From contig OKQS01000003.1 in assembly GCA_900290095.1 (NCBI GenBank), positions 62,001-126,000 of the forward strand: a stretch of 64,000 nt of DNA, written 5' to 3'. The stretch is from Khoudiadiopia massiliensis. GTDB taxonomy: Bacteria > Bacillota > Clostridia > Tissierellales > Peptoniphilaceae. Below, one piece after another: positions 52,199 to 62,394 of the stretch; the first letter of the stretch is position 1; every line of letters starts with the position of its first letter. Both the position numbers and the translations under genes were made by a program. A model generated the notes under the pieces. That model had not been told where the DNA came from. It saw nothing but the letters and a program-made list of their open reading frames with translations, and made no database searches.

Positions 52199-54118
52199 CT
52201 AAGTTATTTTATTGAACATATATCGTACTTTATCTATCCGACTATTTGGACGACGGGGCTGGCAAACAGGTTCACCGGTAGTAACATGGTACCCTTTTAA
52301 CTCTGTTAAACAAACACTACGTCCATTTGTAAAGAAAGTTAAATCACTACGATATTCTTGAATACACCGAGCAGGGATTTCTCCACTAAGAATGACCTCA
52401 TTATTTTTCAATTGAGTGTCTACGATGTTCGCACAATATTTAGGAGCATCGTTGTATGCTCGTGAAAGATATTCCTGTGGCGCATAAATTTTAAAACTAA
52501 GATATGGCTCTAACAATTCTGTTCCAGCTTTTTTTAAGACTTGTTCCAATACAATAGGAGCAAGCATCCGAAAATCTGCTGGGGTACTAACAGGGCTATA
52601 GTATAAGCCATACTTAAAACAGATTTTACAGTCCGTCACATTCCAACCATATAATCCTTGTTCGCAACCATAGCGTATCCCTTCCATAACTGCATTTTGA
52701 AATGATTGATTTAAGTATCCAAGAGAAACCGAGCTCTCATACTGCATTCCACTTCCCAACGGAAGCGGTGATACAGATAAACCAATGGAAGCCCAGAAAG
52801 GATTTGGCGGCACTTCGATGTGAATGGTATATTCTGCATTTTTTAACGGTCTCTCCATATAAATGACTGTAGGCTCTTTTAGTTCTATCTCCACATGATA
52901 CTTTTCTTGCAACAGTGCACTAATCACTTCCATTTGTACTTTCCCTAAGAAAGAAAGTATAATTTCATGTGTCGTAGAATCCACGTAATATCGTAGAAGC
53001 GGATCACTATCTGAGATTTCCAAAAGGGCATCAAGCAACATTTCTCTCTGTTCAGGTTTACTCGGTTCAACAGTTGTTTGTAGTAGAGGGTGCGGATTTT
53101 CAATCTTTTTTCTCTGTGGCAATAGTTTTGTATCTCCAAGAACACTATTTAACTTCAAAAACTCATTTTGCAAAATAACAATTTCTCCAGAATAAGCTCT
53201 ATCAATCTTACATAATTCACCATTTATTGAAGTATACATTTCTGTAACTTTTATTTTTTCTTTTTCTGATACTCTAACCGAATCTCGTAAATGTAGTACT
53301 CCACTATAAAGGCGTATATATGCAAGACGTTGTCTTTTTTTTGTATATTCAATTTTGAAAACATTTCCGCAAAGTTCAGACGGACCTCGATGTGTTGATG
53401 AATAAAATTTATTAGTAATAACTTCTATAAGGTTATCAATCCCTATATTACTTTTTGCACTTCCATGATAAAGAGGGAACAGAGAACAATTCTGAAATCT
53501 TATGCTTTCCTCTTGTTCGAGTTCCAATGCTTCTAATGATTTACCGGACATATATTTCTCTAAAAGGTCATCGTTTCCCTCTATTACCGTATCCCATTGT
53601 TCAGATTCGGTAAAGTTCGTCACACACATATTAGGATACAGTTCTACCTTCTGTTTGATTACAATTTCGGCAGAAAGTTTCTCTTTAATATCCTGATAAA
53701 CCGTTGATAAATCAATTCCATTTTGGTCAATCTTATTGATAAAAAAGATTGTGGGAATCCCCATTTTCCTAAGTGCATGAAATAATATACGAGTTTGTGC
53801 TTGTACGCCATCTTTTGCAGAAATCAGTAGAATTGCCCCATCTAAAACTGATAATGAACGATATACTTCTGCTAAGAAATCCATATGTCCTGGCGTGTCT
53901 ATGATGTTCACCTTCGTATTTTCCCACTGAAAAGAGGTTATTCCTGTCTGAATTGTAATTCCTCTCTGACGTTCTAAAAGCGTATTATCCGTCCTCGTTG
54001 TACCTTTGTCCACGCTTCCTAATTCTGTAATCGCTCCACTGTTATATAATAAGCTTTCTGTTAAGGTAGTTTTTCCTGCATCAACATGAGCTAAAACTCC
54101 AATATTAATAATTTTCAT
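52199..54118 (-). CDS. tet(M): Ribosomal protection tetracycline resistance protein Tet(M)
   Basis: A 639-residue EF-G-like GTPase that removes tetracycline from the ribosome. The P-loop AHVDAGKTT is near residue 11, DTPGH near residue 74, and NKID near residue 128. Domain IV contacts the decoding site, and the C-terminus ends MFNKIT. An in-frame ATG at 54131 is possible, but GGAGG lies 8 bases before the ATG at 54118, the standard Tet(M) start. Sequence is complete with all GTPase motifs, so resistance to tetracycline, doxycycline and minocycline is predicted. Expression is controlled by the leader region upstream. Confidence 0.97.
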   Translation of the reverse strand: MKIINIGVLAHVDAGKTTLTESLLYNSGAITELGSVDKGTTRTDNTLLERQRGITIQTGITSFQWENTKVNIIDTPGHMDFLAEVYRSLSVLDGAILLISAKDGVQAQTRILFHALRKMGIPTIFFINKIDQNGIDLSTVYQDIKEKLSAEIVIKQKVELYPNMCVTNFTESEQWDTVIEGNDDLLEKYMSGKSLEALELEQEESIRFQNCSLFPLYHGSAKSNIGIDNLIEVITNKFYSSTHRGPSELCGNVFKIEYTKKRQRLAYIRLYSGVLHLRDSVRVSEKEKIKVTEMYTSINGELCKIDRAYSGEIVILQNEFLKLNSVLGDTKLLPQRKKIENPHPLLQTTVEPSKPEQREMLLDALLEISDSDPLLRYYVDSTTHEIILSFLGKVQMEVISALLQEKYHVEIELKEPTVIYMERPLKNAEYTIHIEVPPNPFWASIGLSVSPLPLGSGMQYESSVSLGYLNQSFQNAVMEGIRYGCEQGLYGWNVTDCKICFKYGLYYSPVSTPADFRMLAPIVLEQVLKKAGTELLEPYLSFKIYAPQEYLSRAYNDAPKYCANIVDTQLKNNEVILSGEIPARCIQEYRSDLTFFTNGRSVCLTELKGYHVTTGEPVCQPRRPNSRIDKVRYMFNKIT

Positions 54119-54133
54119 GTGATTTTCCTCCAT

Positions 54134-54220
54134 TCAAAAACCCAAAAGGGCATAAAAATCCCAGTGATAAATACTTTTATCACTGGGATTTTTATGCATA
54201 ACCATAGGTATACAAAGCAT
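54134..54220 (-). CDS. orf12: Tet(M) leader peptide (Orf12)
   Basis: A 28-codon leader immediately before tet(M), ending in YALLGF and TGA at 54134. It contains the attenuator stem (54154-54193) in its coding sequence. In the Tn916 model, ribosome progress through this leader alters the downstream terminator, so tet(M) is expressed when tetracycline slows translation. Confidence 0.85.
   Translation of the reverse strand: MLCIPMVMHKNPSDKSIYHWDFYALLGF
54154..54193 (-). terminator. tet(M) attenuator hairpin
   Basis: A 17-bp perfect stem (54154-54170 with 54177-54193) contains ATCCCAGTGATAA. It ends in TTTTT on the minus strand, so it is a transcription terminator placed within the orf12 coding region. 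Confidence 0.8.
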
Positions 54221-54258
54221 ACAGATATTCTCTGGATACTTTAGAATCACATGATAAA

Positions 54259-54356
54259 GGTATTCTTAAACTGGGTACAAAAAACTAAGCCCTCCTAAAA
54301 AAGGACATCCAATTATTTGTTCCCACTATCAAATTGACAGTTTATTTAAGAATACC
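54259..54356 (-). promoter_or_regulatory. Large leader hairpin upstream of orf12
   Basis: GGTATTCTTAAA (54259-54270) and TTTAAGAATACC (54345-54356) are exact complements 74 bases apart, which allows a long-range stem in the tet(M) leader mRNA. The interval also holds AGGGCTTAG and GGATGTCC segments that may form inner stems. Confidence 0.6.
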
Positions 54357-54365
54357 TTGCCGCAT
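54342..54365 (-). CDS. Short upstream leader peptide MRQGILK in the tet(M) leader
   Basis: A seven-codon frame (MRQGILK, stop TAA) starts at 54365. AAAAGGAG precedes its ATG by 10 bases. Its codons 4-7 (GGTATTCTTAAA, 54345-54356) form one arm of a 12-bp inverted repeat with 54259-54270. It resembles antibiotic-inducible leader peptides. Translation has not been shown. Confidence 0.5.
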   Translation of the reverse strand: MRQGILK

Positions 54366-54396
54366 ATTTATTAACTCCTTTTAAATAGATACTTAA

Positions 54397-54425
54397 ATAA
54401 TAGCACGTAAGAGCATATTTGTAAA
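54397..54425 (-). promoter_or_regulatory. tet(M) promoter
   Basis: On the minus strand TTTACA (54420-54425), a 17-base spacer and TATTAT (54397-54402) form a good vegetative promoter. Transcription then passes the MRQGILK frame, orf12 and tet(M). Confidence 0.7.
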
Positions 54426-54494
54426 GGAATCTCCAATTTTTTATCAAAGAGAGTACGTGATTACAAAATAGCTGTAATAATGTACCAATATTTG

Positions 54495-55412
54495 TTATTC
54501 TATAATCTTCCAATTACTCCCGTTCTTTTCAAGTACCAAATCAAATTGAGATACCTGCGTTGCTTTGGTCTGCTGGTCGATATACTCCACTGTCAGCGAT
54601 ACCGTGACTTGATTATCCTTACGATTGTGAATAGGATTTACCAGTTCTTGAAAGATGTACTCTTTTCCGATTGGTTTTAATATCCCGTCATTCACATAGT
54701 AGGAAAGTTCACTGGCTGTCGCTGTAGGATAGAGCTTGAAGAACGTCGTTAAAAACTCATTGATTTCATTGGTTGTAATGGAATCAACCGTCCCCTCACT
54801 TTCAATGGCTTTTGGTTTATAACTTGATTTCTTAGGTATGTTGGTAATGGTCGGATTCTTAACCAGTACCATATTTCCAGAACCATCTACATAGACACTC
54901 ACTATATAAGCAGAGTGGACGGTCTTTGTATTTTCTCCCTCTGTAATGAGCTGGTCTACACTGTAGGTTACATTAAACTCATTGTCGCCAGTTGGCTCTA
55001 CCGTCCATATCTGAAATCCTCTTACAGAAGACGATACAGGAATATCTTTGCGTACTGTATCAACATTGAGAGCTTGAAGTTCATCTGTCAGATAGCCTTT
55101 TAGACTTTCCATTCGATTATCAATGGACTTATCGGATTGCTCCCATGAATAGTAGACTTTCGCAAAGTTCTCTACAAAATTTTCTACATGATGAGTATCA
55201 ACGTATTCCTTTTCTATGATAGTTGTTTCGTGAATAGTATGAGTATCTATAGCTGTAAAGTGCTTGAATATCGCAAAGCTGAAACTAAGCCCTAAAAGTA
55301 CCCACAAGGCAATCACAACCTTTTTATGAGGATTGACCTTATAGTAGACACGAGGTTTCTTTTCCTTTGGTATCTGTTTTTCTTTATTCTGATTTTTTCT
55401 AAATTTCATCAT
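54495..55412 (-). CDS. orf13: Tn916 Orf13, TcpC/VirB8-like transfer protein
   Basis: About 305 residues. A short basic cytoplasmic N-terminus is followed by one membrane helix (~30-52) and two NTF2-like VirB8/TcpC-type domains outside the membrane. Members line the mating channel. The ATG at 55412 has AAGGAAG before it; an ATG at 55430 overlapping the orf14 stop is possible. Confidence 0.9.
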   Translation of the reverse strand: MMKFRKNQNKEKQIPKEKKPRVYYKVNPHKKVVIALWVLLGLSFSFAIFKHFTAIDTHTIHETTIIEKEYVDTHHVENFVENFAKVYYSWEQSDKSIDNRMESLKGYLTDELQALNVDTVRKDIPVSSSVRGFQIWTVEPTGDNEFNVTYSVDQLITEGENTKTVHSAYIVSVYVDGSGNMVLVKNPTITNIPKKSSYKPKAIESEGTVDSITTNEINEFLTTFFKLYPTATASELSYYVNDGILKPIGKEYIFQELVNPIHNRKDNQVTVSLTVEYIDQQTKATQVSQFDLVLEKNGSNWKIIE

Positions 55413-55426
55413 TAAATCTTCCTTTC

Positions 55427-56428
55427 TCATTGTTTGATTCGTCCTGCTCCCACTAAATGCTGTTGCCAGTAGGGGCTTGTTAAGTCGGCATAACCGATTG
55501 GGTCGCCTGCATGAAACATACGGTTATTGCCAAGGTATATCCCAACATGAGTAATATAAGAGCCAGCGTTATAGGTAGAATGAAAGAAAACCAAATCGCC
55601 AGCTTGTGCTTCCGATAGTGGGATATGCTGGGTCACATCATATTGCTGTTGTGCGGTTCGTGGTAAGTTAATTCCAGCTTTTCCATACGTCCATTGTGTC
55701 AGTCCGCTACAATCAAAAGAAGTAGTCGGGGAAGCTCCACCGTAAACGTATCGCCAGCCCTCATATTTCAGTGCTTCGTCCATGATGGCTTGTACCGTAT
55801 CATCATCAAACTCTGTTGTGACAAGATACTGCGTTACCAGTTGCACATAAAACATATTGCCATAGTTGTATCGCCAGCCCCCATTGATAGGTATGGCTAT
55901 GGGATTGGGGTAAGACACTTTTTCGCCACCTGAATACTCTTTTGAGAAACTTTGAGCCAGTTCAAAGGTATATTTATTTCCACGATTAGCCACATACCCT
56001 AAGAAACCACCACCATAATTGTAGGACTGGATAACCGATTCTAAATCTACACTGAGCCTTTCGCTACTGGCTAATAATTCACTGAAATACTTCACACCTT
56101 GCTTAATGGATTCTTCTGTACTCAATGAATTAGGTGGAAGACCGAGGGATTCCGAGGACTGCATAACATCTTCCGCAGTACCGCCCGATTCCACCTGTAT
56201 AATCGCAAGAAGTATGTTGACATATTCTTCAACGCCATATTCTTTGGCATATTTTTCTACCATAGGCTTATGAGCCAGCACTTCTGCGGAAACATTCACA
56301 CCTCCATAATGAATATTGGAAATTCCGCTGTCCTGTTCATCTGAAAATAAAATGGCAACAAACAGAAGCAGTGAGAAGACCATCAAGAATAATCCAGAAC
56401 CACCAATCACTAAAGTTTTCAACTTCAT
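55427..56428 (-). CDS. orf14: Tn916 Orf14, cell-wall hydrolase with lysozyme-like and NlpC/P60 domains
   Basis: A 333-residue protein. A signal/membrane helix (~7-28) is followed by a lytic-transglycosylase-like domain (IQVESGG near residue 90) and a C-terminal NlpC/P60 peptidase. Its catalytic Cys is in FDCSGLTQWTYG near residue 238 and its His in ITHVGIYLG near residue 295. It opens peptidoglycan for the conjugation channel. It overlaps orf15 by 4 bases. Confidence 0.93.
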   Translation of the reverse strand: MKLKTLVIGGSGLFLMVFSLLLFVAILFSDEQDSGISNIHYGGVNVSAEVLAHKPMVEKYAKEYGVEEYVNILLAIIQVESGGTAEDVMQSSESLGLPPNSLSTEESIKQGVKYFSELLASSERLSVDLESVIQSYNYGGGFLGYVANRGNKYTFELAQSFSKEYSGGEKVSYPNPIAIPINGGWRYNYGNMFYVQLVTQYLVTTEFDDDTVQAIMDEALKYEGWRYVYGGASPTTSFDCSGLTQWTYGKAGINLPRTAQQQYDVTQHIPLSEAQAGDLVFFHSTYNAGSYITHVGIYLGNNRMFHAGDPIGYADLTSPYWQQHLVGAGRIKQ

Positions 56429-58602
56429 GGTTTCTTACCGACTTTCTTAATGGTGGCGGTTTTGATTGGTGGTCTACTTCTTGTATTTTGTAGTGGTACT
56501 CTTTGAACAGTAGACGGACGTTCTTTTGTGATTGGACGTTGTGAAGTTCTATCTGCTGTAGTGGTTGAAGTTGCTGGCTTTTGAACGGTTTTTTCTTGAA
56601 CGGTATTGCCTTGGCGTTCCACTTTTGGACTTGAAAAATCGGACTTAACTGCTGGACGCTCTTGTTTGGCTTGTTGAGATTCCTTATATGAAGTCTGAAT
56701 ATTAGACTGTTTTGAGGTCTGTTCATCATGATATTGTTCTTGTCTTGTAGTCGGTCTTTCATGAACAGAAGAAGCAGGCTGTTTTTTCTGTTTGACCTGT
56801 TCCATTTCAGAGCGACGCTTCGCAATGGTTTTTCGCCTTTGTTCCTGCTGTTCCTTGCGTCCACTGGCTCTGTCCGCTTTGGTTTGAGAAATACTACTGG
56901 TTAAATCACGGACATTCTCTTTTACTTTGGATTTTCCTTGATATACTGCATATCTTGCATTGGTCGGCAAATCTTTAACCTGTTCTTTCAAACCACTAGC
57001 AGTGTCTACCATTCTGTCTTTGGTATCAGCTACTGTACCGATGGTTTGACCGATACGTTTTCCAAGTGTTGATTTTTCCTTTCCGTCTGGTCGGGAGTGA
57101 TCTGCTTGTGTCCTTGCAGAACTCCCCGAACCCGACTGTCCTTTTTTACCTGTAACAATGGCAGACCCAGCCCCTAGAGTAGTCATGGAACGTCCAAGTT
57201 TCCGCTGTAGACGGTGCATGTGAGCGTGCATAAGCATACGAGGTTTTCTCATCACACGACTTCCCACACTTTGAGAATCGTTACTCTGTAGAGAAAACAT
57301 ACTCATTAAATCGCCCAGCTTGAAGTAGATTCCTGCAAAGGTCACAATCTGTAGAAAAGCAATCAAAAAGAACGGATAACCAGCCGATAAGGTATAGAGC
57401 ATGGTTGAAATACTAAATGCTGTCGTAATAATCAATGTGATTCCAGCTCGTGTCAAAATGGTATTAAAGAGCTTTGTTATGGCTCGTTTTGACATACCAT
57501 CAAATGATGGAATCATGCTTAAAATAAAGCTCACAGGCAGAAACATAGCATAGATGATAAAAAGTACCTGCGAGAAAATCATGATTCCTGTTAATAGGAA
57601 TACAAATATGGAAATCCCAATATTGAAGACAAATAGGAAGAAGACTGTACCTAAACGGTTAATGGTCTTTGTAATGGTTAGATTGGTATTGCTTCTGTCT
57701 TCAATTTCTTCCGCAACAATTTTTTCTCTGTCTTCGCCATTGTTGGAATCTGGGCTGGTGGAGAGCAGGCTTTCCACACGGTCAATACCGATACTTTCAA
57801 TGTCTGAACTGTTGTATTGAAGCAGTAGCCACGGTTGCTGAACCTGTATGGAAAACAGGCTATCTCTGATTAAGTCCACGCTGTCCTTGCCTTGACTATC
57901 GGAATGGGGCATGACAATCTTCGTGCCAAGTGATAAACTGGCATTACTGATGTCTGATGAAAAGTCATTGATTTTTTTAATGTAGTCGGGAGCGTAGGCA
58001 ATAAAGGAAGCCGATAGGATAAACACCAGCACAAAATTCATAATGGCATGAATTGCCTTTGTGGTTTCTCTCTTTATCAGTCCCGTATAGGCAACATAAA
58101 CCCCAAGAACCAAAATCAAGAGTAAGAGGAATCCAACATAGAAACCCTCTGTTGAAAATCCGTTTGCACTCACACCAGCTAAGGTCTGCATATTCTTACC
58201 AATGGAATCTGCTGTAGCGGAAATGAAGTCTAAGGAATAGGCTTCCTGTACTAAGTAACCTGTCGCATTGGAAACATACAAACTGATTGTCCAAATAAAA
58301 TTGGTAATGGCATATAGTCCATACATGACCTGTTTTCCAATCCCGTCCGACCAGTTCCACGGAAGCCAGCCCCAGCTATTATCCACATAAAAATCCAGTT
58401 GATAGTTTTCAAGTGGGTATCGGCTGTATTCATTTGCCACATTGACCGTATCATCTACCAAGCCCGCAGCTTGAACCACCGTTCCCAGCATGGCTAAAAG
58501 AAAAATGGCAATCACAAGTGTGAAAGCCACTGTCATTGCCACTTTACCTAGACGTTTCAGCGTCCAGTTTGATTTTATTCTGTTTACTATTGATGGTTTC
58601 AC
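56425..58602 (-). CDS. orf15: Tn916 Orf15, VirB6/TcpH-like membrane channel protein
   Basis: A 725-residue protein. An N-terminal signal-like helix (~18-42) and about seven further helices up to residue ~430 form the channel part. The last ~290 residues are hydrophilic, rich in Gln, Lys, Arg, Ser and Thr, and probably disordered in the cytoplasm. It sits 2 bases after the orf16 stop. Length is near the Tn916 protein. Confidence 0.92.
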   Translation of the reverse strand: MKPSIVNRIKSNWTLKRLGKVAMTVAFTLVIAIFLLAMLGTVVQAAGLVDDTVNVANEYSRYPLENYQLDFYVDNSWGWLPWNWSDGIGKQVMYGLYAITNFIWTISLYVSNATGYLVQEAYSLDFISATADSIGKNMQTLAGVSANGFSTEGFYVGFLLLLILVLGVYVAYTGLIKRETTKAIHAIMNFVLVFILSASFIAYAPDYIKKINDFSSDISNASLSLGTKIVMPHSDSQGKDSVDLIRDSLFSIQVQQPWLLLQYNSSDIESIGIDRVESLLSTSPDSNNGEDREKIVAEEIEDRSNTNLTITKTINRLGTVFFLFVFNIGISIFVFLLTGIMIFSQVLFIIYAMFLPVSFILSMIPSFDGMSKRAITKLFNTILTRAGITLIITTAFSISTMLYTLSAGYPFFLIAFLQIVTFAGIYFKLGDLMSMFSLQSNDSQSVGSRVMRKPRMLMHAHMHRLQRKLGRSMTTLGAGSAIVTGKKGQSGSGSSARTQADHSRPDGKEKSTLGKRIGQTIGTVADTKDRMVDTASGLKEQVKDLPTNARYAVYQGKSKVKENVRDLTSSISQTKADRASGRKEQQEQRRKTIAKRRSEMEQVKQKKQPASSVHERPTTRQEQYHDEQTSKQSNIQTSYKESQQAKQERPAVKSDFSSPKVERQGNTVQEKTVQKPATSTTTADRTSQRPITKERPSTVQRVPLQNTRSRPPIKTATIKKVGKKP

Positions 58603-58604
58603 AT

Positions 58605-61052
58605 TTACACCTCTTTTCGCACAGGTGGTCTGGTATCAAAGGCATGGAGCAGTTCTTCAAATACAGGGTGGAACTGTATCACACCGACACGACCATATAA
58701 ATCACTGATAAGGCATTGCCCGTTTTCCAAATCACGCAATCGCTTCTGATTGTTTTCGTCCTCTGGGTCTACACCAAAAAAGGCTAAGGTCTTTTTAATC
58801 TCGTTAAGGTCAGTGGAACGAAATGCAAATTTTAAGCCGAGGTTATTTTTCAGTTTTTCATCTAAGAGGTCGTCTGTATTTTGGGTCACGAAATATACCC
58901 CAGCGTTCATAGCACGACCAGCCCGAACCAGCTTCATAGATAGTGTTTTTCCTTGTGCTACCTGTAAAAAGCTCCATGCTTCGTCTAAATCTACAATCTT
59001 GAAAATGCTTCGGTCTGTATGGATAAAGTCTAAAGCAAAGGTACTAATGACAATCAGCATAGCAACGGATAAAAGCTCCATAGTGGTATATTCCTCAAAG
59101 GAAGTTTCCTTGTCGGGAAGTACCAAGTCCGCAACCTGTATAATGTTCAGTTGTTTTTCTAAGCTGATAGACTGCTCCACATAACCATTACTGAATAATA
59201 AATGTGCAAAGTCATAGTCTGTAAAACTTTCGATATGGTCGGCTATACTGGTACTTAGTGGCGTATTCTCAACCCGTAATTCCTCAATCACTTTCATCAA
59301 CCCTCGTACTTCACTATTGGTTACTGCACGAATGGCTTTTCTAAGGATTGGGAAGCGTTCCCCATCACGAGAGGAAATCCCCGTAAGGAATGTCAGAATA
59401 TCAATAGCCAGTGATTCAGAATCTTTGGGATTTTTCATAATCACATAAGGGTCAAGTAAGCCTTTGTTTTTCTCATCAGAAGTCAGAGTGACGATATTGA
59501 TTTCATGGGAAATCTCTGGCAAGGTTTCTTTCCATCTGCCACGTTCTGCTTTTGGGTCTACAATCACTGCTTGTGCCCCATAAAGCACCGCATAATAGAC
59601 GATAAGGTTATTCGCAAAGGATTTACCACCACCCAGCGAACCAACAAAAGCCGACGCTAACGCATTGGTTACTGAACCCTTAACCCCTTGACTGGCAAGA
59701 GCAGGTTTCAGATAGACATTGCGTCCAGTATCTAAGCTGTAGCCAACATAAATCCCCTCATTTTCCCCCAGCATTTGAGTAGCACCAAAACCTAAACCAG
59801 CGAGGAAATCAGAGGTCACGTATTGAATATAATCATTCATATAACGCTTGCTGGCAGGTAAAAATTCTTCATGTAAGCCGAGCATATCCCCAAATGGTCG
59901 TACCAGTTTTACGCTTAAATCGTCATAAAAATCTTTCACTTCATTACAACGACGTTTGAGTTCGTCAAGATCATTTGCTGATACCCTTACCACATAAGAC
60001 AGCTTGTACATAGATTCCTTGCTTTGGTCTAAATTGGTTTCCAGCTCATTCACACTTTCCAGAGCTTCCGCCACATTGGAGCTGGTTTCATTATCACTTT
60101 GCCAAGCGTGGTTATCCAAGTCTTTCAGTTCTTTCTTTTTATTGCGGACAGTAGATAGGGCTTTACGATTCGCTACAATTTCCACATTCATTGACGTATC
60201 AATCGGGAATGTAAATTGCTGTTGCTGGTAGTAGAAGATTTCAGAGGACGGGAAGTCCAGTTCTCCGACAATGCTGTTAATGGTAAAGTAAGCTACATAG
60301 ACGGTTTCATCTTCCTGCTGGATTTTCAAATATCGCTGTTTTTCTTCCACCAAACAGCGAGTAGGCTTAATCAAGTCATAGTATTTAATCAGCGTTTCAT
60401 TATCCAGCTTTTTCTTTGATAGATGGTACTCATACTCTTCATAGGCAGTGCCTGTCTGTCCGTAAAGGTGTTCAATCAGATAGCCGAAGTCGTCCTTATC
60501 TAACCTGCGGATTTTGAAACGACGAGAGATTTTATTTTCTAAGAGCTTTTCCATCTTCTGAAAACGCAGGATTTCATCATTACTCATACTAACAAAATCG
60601 CCCATCAGCTTATGGTTCACATCATAGACAAAATCAGACAAAGCATTTTTTGCTTCAACGGTAAGACTTTTCATAGAAAACTCCTGATCGTTGAGAAGCA
60701 ACTTAAAGCCGATAAAGAAACGGTAGTTCACTTGATTTTCGCCAATCATGGATATTAAAGCGTCTGTCTGTTGGTCGATTTTGTCATAGGCAACCGCTTT
60801 GAGCTTGCCAGTGACTTCATTTTTGGAACGCTCTTGTGCAGAACGTATGCTGGATTCTGTACTGATTTGTAAAGCATGAATTTTGCCATCACGATTTTGT
60901 GCGATAAGCTGTCTGAAAGAATCATGCACTTGTATTTTCTGTTCTGGACTTAGAAATGAGTAATTGTAAGGAACAAGCTCATAGTAAGCATAACATTCCC
61001 CGTCTTTATTCCAGACGAGATTGTTTTCAATGTATTTAATTGGATATGCCAT
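58605..61052 (-). CDS. orf16: Tn916 Orf16, VirB4-like conjugation ATPase
   Basis: An 815-residue ATPase of the mating pore. Walker A is GSLGGGKSFANN near residue 455 and Walker B is IFKIVDLDEAW near residue 690. An N-terminal TcpF/VirB4 domain precedes them. The open frame begins at 61103 but AGGAGTG lies before the ATG at 61052, which gives the standard length. It overlaps the end of orf17. Confidence 0.93.
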   Translation of the reverse strand: MAYPIKYIENNLVWNKDGECYAYYELVPYNYSFLSPEQKIQVHDSFRQLIAQNRDGKIHALQISTESSIRSAQERSKNEVTGKLKAVAYDKIDQQTDALISMIGENQVNYRFFIGFKLLLNDQEFSMKSLTVEAKNALSDFVYDVNHKLMGDFVSMSNDEILRFQKMEKLLENKISRRFKIRRLDKDDFGYLIEHLYGQTGTAYEEYEYHLSKKKLDNETLIKYYDLIKPTRCLVEEKQRYLKIQQEDETVYVAYFTINSIVGELDFPSSEIFYYQQQQFTFPIDTSMNVEIVANRKALSTVRNKKKELKDLDNHAWQSDNETSSNVAEALESVNELETNLDQSKESMYKLSYVVRVSANDLDELKRRCNEVKDFYDDLSVKLVRPFGDMLGLHEEFLPASKRYMNDYIQYVTSDFLAGLGFGATQMLGENEGIYVGYSLDTGRNVYLKPALASQGVKGSVTNALASAFVGSLGGGKSFANNLIVYYAVLYGAQAVIVDPKAERGRWKETLPEISHEINIVTLTSDEKNKGLLDPYVIMKNPKDSESLAIDILTFLTGISSRDGERFPILRKAIRAVTNSEVRGLMKVIEELRVENTPLSTSIADHIESFTDYDFAHLLFSNGYVEQSISLEKQLNIIQVADLVLPDKETSFEEYTTMELLSVAMLIVISTFALDFIHTDRSIFKIVDLDEAWSFLQVAQGKTLSMKLVRAGRAMNAGVYFVTQNTDDLLDEKLKNNLGLKFAFRSTDLNEIKKTLAFFGVDPEDENNQKRLRDLENGQCLISDLYGRVGVIQFHPVFEELLHAFDTRPPVRKEV

Positions 61053-61542
61053 AAAATTCACTCCTAACTGCTGTAATGGCTTCTTGTGGCTGGTTTCTGC
61101 CAAGCGTTACTTTTTTTCCTGCATAGGTCAGCTTTGGTCGCAGTGCATAAGCAATGACAGACTTCAAAAATCCATAAGGCTTTTTACCATCAAAAGTTTT
61201 TGTAGACATAAACCATGTGAAAGCCACAGGAATCCCAAAGTATTTGAGAAATGCTCCCTCTATCATGGAAAGAGGGGGCAAGTTGCCAAGTATCATCACT
61301 GCAAAGAGTGACACGACAAACCATGTCATTTGCGTAAAGGTTATGGGAAACGGAAGTCTAAAATCATTGATAGAATACAGTACCTTTTCCACAGACCAGA
61401 TACTGGTATAGCTTCGTATTTTCTTCATGTAATCAATCCTTTCATAAAAAATAGGGGTAGCTGATTGAGCCACCCCGTAAAATAGAAAATCTGCCAGTAG
61501 TAATGTACCGACAGATTTAATAGACGATTTCAAAAATCCCAT
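61036..61542 (-). CDS. orf17: Tn916 Orf17, TcpE-like conjugation protein
   Basis: A 168-residue membrane protein. Two hydrophobic helices lie near residues 67-85 and 95-112, and the remainder is basic. It belongs to the TcpE family of conjugation proteins in Gram-positive systems. The gene starts inside orf18 and ends inside orf16. Confidence 0.9.
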   Translation of the reverse strand: MGFLKSSIKSVGTLLLADFLFYGVAQSATPIFYERIDYMKKIRSYTSIWSVEKVLYSINDFRLPFPITFTQMTWFVVSLFAVMILGNLPPLSMIEGAFLKYFGIPVAFTWFMSTKTFDGKKPYGFLKSVIAYALRPKLTYAGKKVTLGRNQPQEAITAVRSEFYGISN

Positions 61543-62014
61543 GATTGGTTGAGATAAACGTTCCTGAAAGGTCTAAATCCCGACCATAGGCTTGATAATC
61601 AATATAGTTTTGAAGACTAGCTGGTACTTCGCCTAAAGCACCCGTTTCTTCAATGTAGTAGCGTGCCACGTCATACATATCATCACAATCGGAATGAATG
61701 ATAATATCCTCTTGATGTTCGCTTAGTTCTTCAATGCTTGAAAAATGAGTGAGCAGAGCAGATAGCTCCGATTGTAATTCTTCGGGTAATTCCGATACCA
61801 TTTCCCATAGTCGATTGAGTTCGCCAATGGAAGTGTATTCGTCAACCGTAAAGGGTAACTCGTAGTCATGAATGGCGTATTCCTCATATTCATCATTCAA
61901 GCCGATTTTCTCTTTGACTTCCTCAAAGTCAATGGGAAAGGTAAACCACGCACCGACCAATTCGCCCTCATTGTATTTGCCTAAATTCGCAATATAGACT
62001 TGCATATCGTCCAT
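61517..62014 (-). CDS. ardA: Antirestriction protein ArdA (Tn916 Orf18)
   Basis: A 165-residue, very acidic protein. The fold mimics DNA and blocks type I restriction enzymes in the new host. The N-terminal motif VYIANLGKYNEGELVGAWF is typical of ArdA, and the three-domain layout is intact. Confidence 0.93.
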   Translation of the reverse strand: MDDMQVYIANLGKYNEGELVGAWFTFPIDFEEVKEKIGLNDEYEEYAIHDYELPFTVDEYTSIGELNRLWEMVSELPEELQSELSALLTHFSSIEELSEHQEDIIIHSDCDDMYDVARYYIEETGALGEVPASLQNYIDYQAYGRDLDLSGTFISTNHGIFEIVY

Positions 62015-62130
62015 ATATTCACGTCCTTTCTTTGTAGAGATTCAAAAATCCCTACCGCACTTCGTTTGGTGTACCATTCCTTTGCGGAACATAAGAAAAC
62101 CACTTATATTCCACAAAAGAACGGTTTTAT

Positions 62131-62352
62131 TTAAGCACCAATAATGCGATTGAATAGCTCTAGTAAAATGTCTTTTACTCCAGCAGCGTTGAAGACTAAG
62201 CCAACCGCAATAATCGCAATAATTAAAAAGCCAATCAGTTTGCTAAACTCACGCTTGAAGCCAAGATACAAGCCAATCACAACGATTGCTAAAAGCACCA
62301 GTGATTGAGCGTTTGATAGAAACCAGTTATAAAGGTTTTGTCCAAAATTCAT
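62131..62352 (-). CDS. orf19: Tn916 Orf19, small membrane protein
   Basis: A 73-residue protein with two hydrophobic helices (LVLLAIVVIGLYLGF; LIGFLIIAIIAVGLVF). It is part of the conserved transfer block of Tn916 with unknown role. AGAGGAGA precedes the ATG. Confidence 0.9.
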   Translation of the reverse strand: MNFGQNLYNWFLSNAQSLVLLAIVVIGLYLGFKREFSKLIGFLIIAIIAVGLVFNAAGVKDILLELFNRIIGA

Positions 62353-62394
62353 AAAAATGTTCTCCTCTCTATATTCAATGAATTTGTATTTGAG

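Noticed and set aside
54119-54133. Earlier tet(M) start (five extra codons)
   Set aside because: The ATG at 54131-54133 lacks a ribosome-binding site, while GGAGG is correctly spaced for the ATG at 54118, which gives the standard protein.
56337-56864. 175-codon minus-strand frame
   Set aside because: It is an alternative frame across the orf15/orf14 junction; the orf15 and orf14 frames match Tn916 proteins and explain this DNA.
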